The notes under the pieces are model-generated. The model ran no database searches and was not told the origin of the DNA. It was given only the letters and a program-made list of their open reading frames with translations. Source: Lachnospiraceae bacterium (lineage in GTDB: Bacteria > Bacillota > Clostridia > Lachnospirales > Lachnospiraceae). From it: a stretch of DNA of 64,000 nucleotides. The stretch's first letter is position 1, and the number at the start of each line of letters is the position of its first letter. The translations under genes were made by a program, and so were the position numbers. Of the stretch, positions 50,860-59,170 are shown piece by piece. The DNA lies in assembly GCA_902363555.1 (NCBI GenBank), contig CABJAM010000003.1, forward strand, positions 682,001 to 746,000, given 5' to 3'.

Positions 50860-52325
50860 TGAATATATTACAGGCAAAGGAAGAAATTAAACATTCCATT
50901 AAAGCATATTTAATGAAGGGGGAGGACGGCAGGTACCAGATTCCGGTGCTGGCACAGCGCCCCATACTGCTCATCGGTCCTCCGGGCATCGGTAAAACCG
51001 CGGTGATGGAGCAGATCGCAAAGGAGTGCGGGATTGGGCTGGTGGCCTACACCATGACTCATCATACCCGTCAGAGCGCCATCGGCCTGCCGCTGATTGA
51101 AAAGCACGTTTATGGCGGAAAGGAATACAGCGCCACCGAATATACGATGAGTGAGATTATAGGCTCTGTTTATGAAACGATGGAGCGGACGAAGAAAACC
51201 GAAGGAATCTTGTTTCTGGATGAGATCAACTGTGTGTCGGAAACGCTGGCACCCACCATGCTCCAGTTTTTGCAAAAGAAAATGTTTGGCAATCACAAGG
51301 TGCCCGATGGCTGGATCATTGTGGCGGCCGGAAATCCGCCGGAATACAATAAATCGGTGCGGGAGTTTGATATCGTCACTCTGGACCGGGTGCGGAAAAT
51401 CGACATTGTGGAGGACTTTCCGGTATGGAAGCGCTATGCCTACACCCGGGGCGTCCATCCGGCCATCATTACCTATCTGGAGCTTAAAAAGGAGAACTTT
51501 TACCGGATTGAAACATCGGCGGAGGGCAAACGCTTTGTCACAGCCAGAGGCTGGGAGGACATGTCCTTTATGGTGTACGCTGATGAGCTGATGGACCATC
51601 CGCTGACGGTAGAAACGGTGGAACAGTATGTGCAGCATCCTAAGGTTGCCAGAGATTTTGCCAATTATTATGATTTGTATTTGCAATATAAGGATGATTA
51701 CCATGTGAATGAGATTTTTGAGGGCACGATCCGCCCTCAGGCTGTGGAAAAAATCCAGGCTGCCCGTTTTGACGAGAAAATCAGTTTGATCGGTCTGCTG
51801 GTGGGGCGTCTGAATGGCGATTTTAGAGATCAGGCGCGGCGCTACATTTTTGTGGAACGGCTGTACGACGTGCTCATCGCCATACGCGAGCAGGATCACA
51901 GTGATCCGGAGGTTGTGTTGTCTCAGCTTCAGGCTGCTTTGGATACGATGGAGCCGGCGGAGAATGCTCTGGAAATCGTGGAACTGACACACTATATCCG
52001 TTGTGTGAGCGGCGGAAAGACATTTTCGGATATCAAAGAATTATTTGAGTTTCAGGTGAACCAACTGGCAAAACTGACGGACCGGTGCCGGAACCATCTG
52101 GACGCCGCCTTTGATTTCATGGAAACGGCATTTGGCGAAAGCCAGGAAATGGTCATCTTTATTACGGAATTAAATACGAGCAGTCCGGCAACCGATTTTA
52201 TCCGTCAAAATGGCTGCGACCGGTACTACAAATATAATGAAGGCCTGCTGTTTACATCAGGCCGCGACCGGATGCTCCAGGAAATCGGGCAGGTGGCGCC
52301 ATTGATGGATTTTCTTGGAATATAA
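50859..52325 (+). CDS. MoxR-type AAA+ ATPase
   Basis: A 488-residue ATPase of the MoxR group. Walker A is G40-PPGIGKT47, Walker B GILFLDEINCV, and the sensor-1 region is WIIVAAGNPPEYN. The C-terminal domain (about 290-488) is helical and longer than in small MoxR proteins. The gene overlaps the vWA gene by one base (TAATG). MoxR-vWA pairs act as chaperones that insert cofactors or remodel proteins. LRR, vWA and MoxR in one run suggest one complex, with the LRR protein as a possible client or targeting part. This is inferred. Confidence 0.93.
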   Translation: MNILQAKEEIKHSIKAYLMKGEDGRYQIPVLAQRPILLIGPPGIGKTAVMEQIAKECGIGLVAYTMTHHTRQSAIGLPLIEKHVYGGKEYSATEYTMSEIIGSVYETMERTKKTEGILFLDEINCVSETLAPTMLQFLQKKMFGNHKVPDGWIIVAAGNPPEYNKSVREFDIVTLDRVRKIDIVEDFPVWKRYAYTRGVHPAIITYLELKKENFYRIETSAEGKRFVTARGWEDMSFMVYADELMDHPLTVETVEQYVQHPKVARDFANYYDLYLQYKDDYHVNEIFEGTIRPQAVEKIQAARFDEKISLIGLLVGRLNGDFRDQARRYIFVERLYDVLIAIREQDHSDPEVVLSQLQAALDTMEPAENALEIVELTHYIRCVSGGKTFSDIKELFEFQVNQLAKLTDRCRNHLDAAFDFMETAFGESQEMVIFITELNTSSPATDFIRQNGCDRYYKYNEGLLFTSGRDRMLQEIGQVAPLMDFLGI

Positions 52326-52391
52326 TCCGGATGGTATGAAATTGTCCTTATGCGAATAGACTGTACAAAAGCGTACCGTTGAAGGTGGACA

Positions 52392-53789
52392 ATGAAAGCT
52401 GATGTTTTACTGGAAAAATTAAATACCTTCGTCTGGGGCCCCTGGATGCTTGTACTTTTTATGGGAACCGGGATTTTTCTCACTGTGCGTTTAAAGTTTC
52501 TGCCGTGGAAAAATCTCGGTTTTGCTTTGCGCGAGGTATGGAAAAATATATTCCATCCGTCCATTGACGGGGGAGAGGGGGATATTTCCCCGTTTCAATC
52601 GTTGATGACCGCCCTGGCGGCTATGATGGGCACTGGAAATATTGTGGGGGTGGCCACAGCCATGGTGCTGGGAGGACCGGGCGCGCTTGTGTGGATGGTT
52701 TTGTCGGCATTTGTCGGTATGGCCACCAACTTTACGGAGAGCGTGCTGGCCGTCAAATACCGGCAGAAAAATCCCGACGGCGATATGTGCGGCGGCCCTA
52801 TGTATGTCATGGGCAGTGCAATCCGCCCGGCGGCGCTGGGCCGGGGGCTGGCCGTTTTATTTTGCATATTTACGCTTGGGGCATCACTTGGCATGGGTAA
52901 TATGACCCAGTCCAATTCGGCGGCGATCGCCTTAAAGGATACTTTTGGTATTCCGGAAATGCTCACCGGCGGTATTTTATTTTTCTTAACGCTGCTTGTC
53001 CTTTTAGGGGGGATAAAAAGTATCGGGAAGGTGTGCGGCGTGGTGGTGCCGGTCATGTCCGCCGCTTATTTTTTATGTACTCTGGCAGTTATTATGATAA
53101 ACTTTGAGAGTCTTCCCGCGGGTATTTTGGAGATGCTCCATATGGCATTTTCACCGAAAGCCCTGGCCGGCGGCCTTGGGGGCACGATCATCGCAGGGAT
53201 GAGCAAGGCGCTGCGATGGGGCGTTTCCCGGGGCGTATTTTCCAACGAAGCAGGACTGGGCTCTGCACCCATTGCCGCGGCAGCGGCCCGCACGGACAGC
53301 CCGGCCCGCCAGGGGTATATCACCATGACCGGCACCTTTTTTGATACGATCGTGGTATGCACCGCCACCGGCCTGGCCATCGCATCCTCCGGTATTTTAG
53401 GGGCGGTAACGCCCGGCGGCGCTGTTTTAGACGGCGTGGCCCTGACCAACAAGGTTTTTGAAATGGCTCTGGGGCCCGCGGGCCGCCTTGTGATTACCTT
53501 AGGCATCACCCTGTTTGCCTTTGCCACGATCATCGGCTGGGAATACTATGGGGAAAAGGCGCTGGAATATCTTGTATTGGGCCGCAGACGGCAGCGCTCA
53601 TCCAAAATACCTATCGCTATTTACCGTTTTTTATACAGCGCCGCCGTGTTTGCCGGGGCTGTTTCCACACTGAGTACGGTGTGGAACTTTTCAGATATAA
53701 TGAATGGACTGATGGCGCTGCCAAATCTGCTGTGCATTTTGATGCTAAACAAAGAGGCGGCCGAAGCCGCCTTTAAGTTTCATACATGA
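52392..53789 (+). CDS. Sodium:alanine/glycine symporter (AGCS family)
   Basis: A 465-residue transporter that imports alanine or glycine with sodium. Family motifs are the N-terminal FVWGPWMLVLFMGTGIFLTVRLKF, the MTALAAMMGTGNIVGVATA helix with sodium-binding residues, and FSNEAGLGSAPIAAAAART. About eleven membrane segments. Ribosome binding site GAAGGTGG. The tail of the gene meets the convergent M20 peptidase gene within 20 bases. Confidence 0.95.
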   Translation: MKADVLLEKLNTFVWGPWMLVLFMGTGIFLTVRLKFLPWKNLGFALREVWKNIFHPSIDGGEGDISPFQSLMTALAAMMGTGNIVGVATAMVLGGPGALVWMVLSAFVGMATNFTESVLAVKYRQKNPDGDMCGGPMYVMGSAIRPAALGRGLAVLFCIFTLGASLGMGNMTQSNSAAIALKDTFGIPEMLTGGILFFLTLLVLLGGIKSIGKVCGVVVPVMSAAYFLCTLAVIMINFESLPAGILEMLHMAFSPKALAGGLGGTIIAGMSKALRWGVSRGVFSNEAGLGSAPIAAAAARTDSPARQGYITMTGTFFDTIVVCTATGLAIASSGILGAVTPGGAVLDGVALTNKVFEMALGPAGRLVITLGITLFAFATIIGWEYYGEKALEYLVLGRRRQRSSKIPIAIYRFLYSAAVFAGAVSTLSTVWNFSDIMNGLMALPNLLCILMLNKEAAEAAFKFHT

Positions 53790-53808
53790 AAAATAGTGTT
53801 TGTTCCGT

Positions 53809-55254
53809 CTATTTTGCCGGAGCGTTTCGGATGATCTCCTTATAGAAATCCACGCCAAGGGGCAGGGAATCGCAGTTGATATTTTCGTTGAGACCGTGGA
53901 TGCTGGCGTACTGCTGACCGTTAATATACAATGGCGCAAAGCGCAGCGCGTTTTCGCACACGTCGGAATAGTACTTGGCGTCCGTGCCGCCGGTCATCGT
54001 GTAGGGGCAGACGCCGATGCCCGGATAAACCTTATGGATCGTTTCCTCCACCAGCTTAAAGGGGCTGCCTTTGTAATCCACCACCGGACATGGATAGTCC
54101 TTATAGATGACCTCTGTTTCAAGATCATATTTCTTTGCAACCTCAGTGATGACGGCAATGCTCTCATCGGTTCCCTGATGGGGGATGAAGCGCAGATTGC
54201 CGGTGACATAAGCCTCCTGGGGCAGGACGTTAAGCCCGCCGGAGCCGGAAGCCATGGTAAAGGCCAGGGTCGTCTGGAGCATGGCAGCGCCGGCCGGGCT
54301 GATGGACGGCATCAGCTTCTTTAAAATCGGCGCAAACAGCCAGAGATTGCAAAATACAAGCTTCATGCCGAAGACCATATTTGGGGAAAGACGCTTGAAC
54401 ATTTCCTTTACGGTTTCATTAAATTCAACCTTAAATGGATTATGTTTTTCCACATCCTGCATAAAGGCTCCCAGGCGTGGCAGCGGTGTGTTTTTGGTCG
54501 GAGCGCTGGCGTGGCCGCCGGCGCTTTTGGCTGTGAATTTCAGGTCGCCGTAGCCCTTTTCCAGAACGCCGATCATGGCATAGGTGCCTTTGACCCCGCC
54601 GATGGGTTCCTCAATGATCATGCCGCCCTCATCGATGAGCATGGACAAATGGACGCCCTGGTCTTTTAAATACTGTACGGTCAGCGGCGCACCCTCGCCA
54701 CTGAATTCCTCCGTGCAGCTACTGGCCAGATAAACGTCGCAGGCCGGCGTAAAGCTGTCCTTTAAAAGCTCCTCCACAGCGGTGAGAAAGCAGAACAGGC
54801 TGGCTTTTGTATCCACCGTTCCGCGGCCCCACACGGCGCCGTCGGCAATATCGCCGGAAAACGGTTCATGCTTCCAGGTTCCCCCGGCTTCCACCACATC
54901 GTGATGGCTCATAAGCAGGATCGGGTCTTTATCGCTTTTTCCCGTCCATTTAAACAGCAGACTGCCGTTGAATACATGTTTTTCCAGGTTTTTGTGAATC
55001 AGCGGGAACATTTTCTCAAGCTCCTCATGGAATTTATAAAACTTGGAGCGGTCCTCGTTATAACGGCTGGAAATGGTTTCAATCTGTACAAGCTTTGATA
55101 AAGACTTACCATAGGCCATACTGCGTTTTTCATCCGGCTTGTTCACTTTTGCGTTTAAAGCCTCCGTAGGCTTTACAGTGACCGTGCGGATGAGGCAGAC
55201 GAGCACGATGACGATGATCACGGCCAGAATGGCCAGTAAAATCCATAAAATCAT
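53809..55254 (-). CDS. M20-family peptidase, membrane-anchored
   Basis: A 481-residue zinc peptidase of the carboxypeptidase S/ArgE group. The start at 55254 follows AGGAGG; a longer frame to 55347 lacks a site. Residues 1-25 (MILWILLAILAVIIVIVLV) form a membrane anchor, then the catalytic domain carries LMSHHDVVEAGG, GRGTVDTKAS, EEFSGEGA and the final TGGTDAKYYSD. The dimerisation lid is in the middle. It probably cleaves dipeptides or N-acyl amino acids at the cell surface. It is the last gene of a minus-strand operon whose first two genes encode unknown membrane proteins. Confidence 0.9.
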   Translation of the reverse strand: MILWILLAILAVIIVIVLVCLIRTVTVKPTEALNAKVNKPDEKRSMAYGKSLSKLVQIETISSRYNEDRSKFYKFHEELEKMFPLIHKNLEKHVFNGSLLFKWTGKSDKDPILLMSHHDVVEAGGTWKHEPFSGDIADGAVWGRGTVDTKASLFCFLTAVEELLKDSFTPACDVYLASSCTEEFSGEGAPLTVQYLKDQGVHLSMLIDEGGMIIEEPIGGVKGTYAMIGVLEKGYGDLKFTAKSAGGHASAPTKNTPLPRLGAFMQDVEKHNPFKVEFNETVKEMFKRLSPNMVFGMKLVFCNLWLFAPILKKLMPSISPAGAAMLQTTLAFTMASGSGGLNVLPQEAYVTGNLRFIPHQGTDESIAVITEVAKKYDLETEVIYKDYPCPVVDYKGSPFKLVEETIHKVYPGIGVCPYTMTGGTDAKYYSDVCENALRFAPLYINGQQYASIHGLNENINCDSLPLGVDFYKEIIRNAPAK

Positions 55255-55283
55255 TTCTAATTCCTCCTGATTTTTTCGTGAGT

Positions 55284-55315
55284 CGTAGCCGTTCAGAGGG
55301 TCCGAACGGTTATCG
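55284..55315. repeat. Interspersed palindrome CGTAGCCGTTC...GAACGGTTATCG
   Basis: A 32-base inverted repeat lying between the M20 gene and the membrane protein gene upstream, within the operon. It could act as an internal processing hairpin. Confidence 0.6.
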
Positions 55316-55318
55316 TAA

Positions 55319-55996
55319 TTACAGCTTTTCTTTTTTAAAGAGCACAAAGCCGATCAGCAGTGCCAGGCCGCCGGCCGGTATGAGCAGGATGCTTGTCTGA
55401 GATATGGCGACCGGCACAAATACGCACAGCAGCGTCATAAGCAGCAGCGGGATCACTGCGATCTTTGGGCTCTTTAAGAAATATTTAAGCCCCAGGGCGC
55501 CGAACAGGGCGGGCACGACCGTGTCGAAGGCCGGAGCCAGTACCGGACTTTGCAGCACCGGCTGTAAGGGGGCCATGAGCATGACGCCGGCAAAAAGAAC
55601 GGCCATAGTCACCAGGGCGCTGGTGGCAATGCTCAAGGTGGAGACGATCTCACTTTCCGGCGTATTATCGCGGACCTTGACAATATCCCGGGAATTGATG
55701 GCGCACGGGATTTTCAGGTTGGTCAGGTTGCCGGTGAGAAACGCCAGGTAGCTGCCTCCGGCCCCAAGCATGGGCACATAGACGAGAAACTCCACGATGG
55801 ATACCGGAACATAGATTGCTGCCACCTTGGCGATACCGGCAAGAAAGCCTTTGCCTGAGGGCATAGCGTTAAATAAAAATCCAAAGACGAATGGCACGCC
55901 GATGAGTAAAATGACGGAGACGATCAACGTGAAGCGGCCGAGCCGGTGGATCTGACGTATGTAATTATCATAAAATTCCTGTTGCTTATCATTCAT
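55319..55996 (-). CDS. Membrane protein of unknown function, likely transporter component
   Basis: A 225-residue protein with about six hydrophobic segments (starting LIVSVILLIGVPFVFGFLF, then AAIYVPVSIVEFLVYVPML, ALVTMAVLFAGVMLMAPL, IAVIPLLLMTLLCVFVPVA and others). Cytoplasmic ends are basic (NYIRQIHRLGR at the N-terminus, FKKEKL at the C-terminus). AAGGAGG is 14 bases from the ATG, further than normal. I do not recognise a family. Together with the membrane protein upstream and the M20 peptidase downstream, it may form an uptake system for peptides or amino-acid conjugates. Confidence 0.78.
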   Translation of the reverse strand: MNDKQQEFYDNYIRQIHRLGRFTLIVSVILLIGVPFVFGFLFNAMPSGKGFLAGIAKVAAIYVPVSIVEFLVYVPMLGAGGSYLAFLTGNLTNLKIPCAINSRDIVKVRDNTPESEIVSTLSIATSALVTMAVLFAGVMLMAPLQPVLQSPVLAPAFDTVVPALFGALGLKYFLKSPKIAVIPLLLMTLLCVFVPVAISQTSILLIPAGGLALLIGFVLFKKEKL

Positions 55997-56037
55997 AATT
56001 TCTTACTTAACCTCCTTATATATGAAGCGTATCTATA

Positions 56038-56073
56038 CAGGCGGCGGTCACATTTATTTGGACGGTCCGCCTG
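56038..56073. other. Hairpin between the two membrane protein genes
   Basis: CAGGCGGCGGTC faces GACGGTCCGCCTG around an AT-rich loop, with one bulge. No T tract. Possibly an RNA processing or partial termination structure. Confidence 0.5.
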
Positions 56074-56088
56074 CGTTCTTTGCAAATC

Positions 56089-56829
56089 TTAAAGCCGTAT
56101 CAGCACTGCCGCGATCATCCCCACGAGCATACTTGTTGCCACACTGAAATTATCCAGCCAGGCTTTTTGCTTTTTTACAGTAAAATATTCAAAAATCAGC
56201 ATGACCACGGCAGAGACTGCGGCTACAAACAGGGGCAGCCAGTCCTTGTAAGCGGTAAAGGTGCCCACATAGGAGCCAATATAGGCGCTGCAAAGGCCAA
56301 TAAACATGGCCACTGTGGCGTATGTACCAAAGCCCGGCTTTTTCTCGCCGGCGGCCTGGGGCTTCACGTTTTTCTGGAGCTTGCCCAAGTATCTTTTTAG
56401 GAAAAAGATACTGCAGAAAACGCCGCCTAAAATACCTACGGTCATAACAAGGCCGATGGTGGAAAATGCGGAGGCCGTCATCTCACTGACTTTCAGTCCG
56501 GAAAGCCCGGTGCTTGTTGCGGCGATCTCGGCCACATTCAGCTCATACTGGAGCGCTCCGATAATGGAAAGCCGCAGCCAGGAAAACGGAGCGCCGAGGG
56601 TGCCGCTTAAAGCCAGCACGCCCAGAAGGATACTCACACTGGGCAGGACGGTAAAGGTGGCGCTGGACGTGATCGTCCGGCGCAGAAACTTCTTGTCCAG
56701 CCCCATCGCCACGCCGGCCCGGTAGCTTTTAACAAGAAAAACAATGATCATAATCGTGATAAAGCCAAGCACCGCCGCCACCACAAGATACATGGGCAGT
56801 GAATTGACCATTGATAAAAATTCATTCAT
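56089..56829 (-). CDS. DUF5058-like membrane protein
   Basis: A 246-residue protein with about six hydrophobic segments. It opens FLSMVNSLPMYLVVAAVLGFITIMIIVFL and continues with SYRAGVAMGLDKKFLRRTITSSATFTVLPSVSILLG, a pattern I associate with DUF5058. The first gene of the minus-strand operon; GGGAGG precedes the ATG. Two basic loops (KSYRAG, KRYLGKLQKNVK) suggest cytoplasmic faces. No transport motif is recognised, so its role with the M20 peptidase stays unproven. Confidence 0.78.
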   Translation of the reverse strand: MNEFLSMVNSLPMYLVVAAVLGFITIMIIVFLVKSYRAGVAMGLDKKFLRRTITSSATFTVLPSVSILLGVLALSGTLGAPFSWLRLSIIGALQYELNVAEIAATSTGLSGLKVSEMTASAFSTIGLVMTVGILGGVFCSIFFLKRYLGKLQKNVKPQAAGEKKPGFGTYATVAMFIGLCSAYIGSYVGTFTAYKDWLPLFVAAVSAVVMLIFEYFTVKKQKAWLDNFSVATSMLVGMIAAVLIRL

Positions 56830-57032
56830 AACATCTTCCTCCCTTATTTTTTATGTTCTTCGGATGCTTTATGAATCTTTTGCGGATGTTGCTTTTCCGC
56901 TAATGTTTTAATTATATCAGATTTTGTGTGTTATTAAAACTGCTAAATTTCCACACGGAAAAATGTTGCGGATTATTAAAATTGAAAATGGTAAAATCAG
57001 GTTATTATTGGAACAGTTCAAAGGGGTGTAAA

Positions 57033-59156
57033 ATGAATTTAGGAATTGACATCGGAACAAGCTACTCCAGCATATGTATGAGTGGACCGGATGATAAAAT
57101 TTATCCCGTAGATATAAGTACCGGAGCCAGTATGTATGGAAATAAATATTCATTGCCATCGGCGGTGTTTTTGGAGGATGACGGCAGGCTTTTAGTGGGC
57201 CAGGCAGCTATGAACAGCCGTAAAAAGAAGCCTCAGAACTTTCGCATGGAATTTAAACGTGATCTGGGCCAGGAGATCCCGGTGCTCATTGGCAATAAAA
57301 GCTTTATGCCGGAAGCTTTGTATACAGAATTTTTCAGGCATATGAGCGCCTGTGTCAAAAAGGTGAGCGATGAACCCATAGAAAAAGCATATATTACATA
57401 TCCCGCAGCCTTTGGGAAACAAAAACAGCAAAAAATAATTTCCGCAGCGAAAGTGGCCGGACTGTTTAATATCGAGCTTGTGGATGAACCCACGGCAGCG
57501 GCCATGAGCTGCCATGCAAAGCAGGACTGGAAAGATGGAGAAAATCTGTTGATCTATGATTTTGGCGGTGGAACCTTTGATGTGTCTTTGCTCACCTTTA
57601 AGAACCAGAAGTTTGAACTGTTAGCACAGCCCCGAGGGCTGGAGCACTGCGGCGGCATTGACATGGACCGGATGATCTTTGGCGATATGCTTGGCAGGAT
57701 CGATGCCAAAACTTTGGAGCTTATGAAGGAAAATCCGCTAAAGCAAAGGCGCTTTCAAAACCAATTGGCTGAGCTGGCTGTGCGGGCAAAGCATCATCTG
57801 AGCTCAGCGGATATTTTTGAGGATTATATCGAAGCTGCGATGGAGGATATTCCTTACACACTTACGATCGAATATTTTAATGGGATGATTGCCGGGATGG
57901 TTGGCCAGACGGTGGAAGCCTGCCGTGATCTGATTAAAACCGCAGGTATCGATGTCAAAGACCTGTCGTTGATACTTATGGTGGGCGGTACGAGCCGGGT
58001 ACCTCTGGTCCAGAAAATGGTCGGGCAGTTTGCAGGCGGTGTGCCGGTACATTGCGCTGAGGATATGGAGCTGGCGATCGCCCGGGGAGCCCTGGCTATG
58101 GAAAACTACGGAAACAGTCCGGAGGATTTGATACGGAAGGTGGTGTCTGCTGCCGGGCAGGCGGCCGCGGAACACGGAGGTGCCGGAGCATTGCCCGCAG
58201 GGCATGAGGCTGCAGGGCATGAGGCTGCCGGGCAGGCGTCCGCGGAGCACGGGGGTGCCGGGATGCCGTCCGCAGAGCTTGAGGCTGCCTGGCAGCAGAC
58301 GTCCGCGGAACATGAGCCTGCTGGGCCGCCGCCCACAGAGCATGCGTTTGTCGGAGCGCCGTCTGCGGATTACGGACCTGCTGCATCTGCTTCGGGTAAG
58401 GATATTTTGGAGTTGGAAGCTGAAGAAAGTGCCGAATACGATATGATCACAGATTATGTGTCGGAGCCGGATAACGGCCCGGCTGGAACAGGCAGGTGCA
58501 CGAAGTCCGACGTTGCCAGTGCAGCGGCGAAGGTAATGGCAGTGGCCCGGCTGGTGAACATACTAAAGCAGCTTGGCAGCCGCAGGACTGCGGAATCCGA
58601 CGCGTTCCCCGCGGTTGTGAAATCTGGCACGAAAACGCCTGTGGCTGCGGAAGCCGGCGCGAGCCCGCCTGCGGCTGCCGCCGTGAAAGCCAGCGCAAAA
58701 CCGTCTACGTCTGCGGAATCCGACGCGAAAACGCCCCCGCCTGCGGCCCTGGCCGTCAACACCCCCGGCCTGGTCAATGACTTTATCCAAAATCTTGCAA
58801 AAATAAAAAGAAATCAGGGGGCTTTTAAAGAGGATACTTTACAGCAATTGAAAATAAACCTGAAAGTTCCGGGCAACGTATGGGTATTACTGGCACATGA
58901 TGAGACCTATCTCCACAGCGGTAAAAACGGATACATTTTGACAAATCGCGGGATATATGTCCGTGAGGTATGGTCGGAGCCTTTGTTTATTTCATGGAAG
59001 GCATTTTCGGAAGGGGAGGTTATAGAAAAGGAGACATACGCACTGTTTAAAAGCAAAGAAAAAATACGGTGTTATCATTTATACGACAGGCAGGGCGATG
59101 GCCAGCCAGGCTTTTGGCGTGGGCTGCACAGCTTTCTGCGCAGTCACGGAAGATAA
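57033..59156 (+). CDS. Hsp70-like ATPase lacking the usual substrate-binding domain
   Basis: A 707-residue protein starting at 57033 (MNLGIDIGTSYSS) behind AAAGGGG; an in-frame start at 56928 adds a non-family stretch. Residues 1-350 form a complete Hsp70 actin-like ATPase: phosphate-1 LGIDIGTSYSS, phosphate-2 LLIYDFGGGTFDVSLL and adenosine motif LILMVGGTSRVPLVQ. Instead of a DnaK peptide-binding domain there is a 210-residue low-complexity region rich in Ala, Gly, His, Pro and Glu (about 370-580). The C-terminal 120 residues are strand-rich (VWVLLAHDETYLHSGKNGYILTNRGIYV) and resemble a bacterial PH-like domain. No grpE or dnaJ. It leads the locus with the C39 peptidase and dynamins. Confidence 0.88.
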   Translation: MNLGIDIGTSYSSICMSGPDDKIYPVDISTGASMYGNKYSLPSAVFLEDDGRLLVGQAAMNSRKKKPQNFRMEFKRDLGQEIPVLIGNKSFMPEALYTEFFRHMSACVKKVSDEPIEKAYITYPAAFGKQKQQKIISAAKVAGLFNIELVDEPTAAAMSCHAKQDWKDGENLLIYDFGGGTFDVSLLTFKNQKFELLAQPRGLEHCGGIDMDRMIFGDMLGRIDAKTLELMKENPLKQRRFQNQLAELAVRAKHHLSSADIFEDYIEAAMEDIPYTLTIEYFNGMIAGMVGQTVEACRDLIKTAGIDVKDLSLILMVGGTSRVPLVQKMVGQFAGGVPVHCAEDMELAIARGALAMENYGNSPEDLIRKVVSAAGQAAAEHGGAGALPAGHEAAGHEAAGQASAEHGGAGMPSAELEAAWQQTSAEHEPAGPPPTEHAFVGAPSADYGPAASASGKDILELEAEESAEYDMITDYVSEPDNGPAGTGRCTKSDVASAAAKVMAVARLVNILKQLGSRRTAESDAFPAVVKSGTKTPVAAEAGASPPAAAAVKASAKPSTSAESDAKTPPPAALAVNTPGLVNDFIQNLAKIKRNQGAFKEDTLQQLKINLKVPGNVWVLLAHDETYLHSGKNGYILTNRGIYVREVWSEPLFISWKAFSEGEVIEKETYALFKSKEKIRCYHLYDRQGDGQPGFWRGLHSFLRSHGR

Positions 59157-59170
59157 GGAGGAGAATGCAT

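Noticed and set aside
50910..51992. A 360-codon minus-strand frame inside the MoxR gene
   Set aside because: Antisense to a complete AAA+ ATPase and composition-driven.
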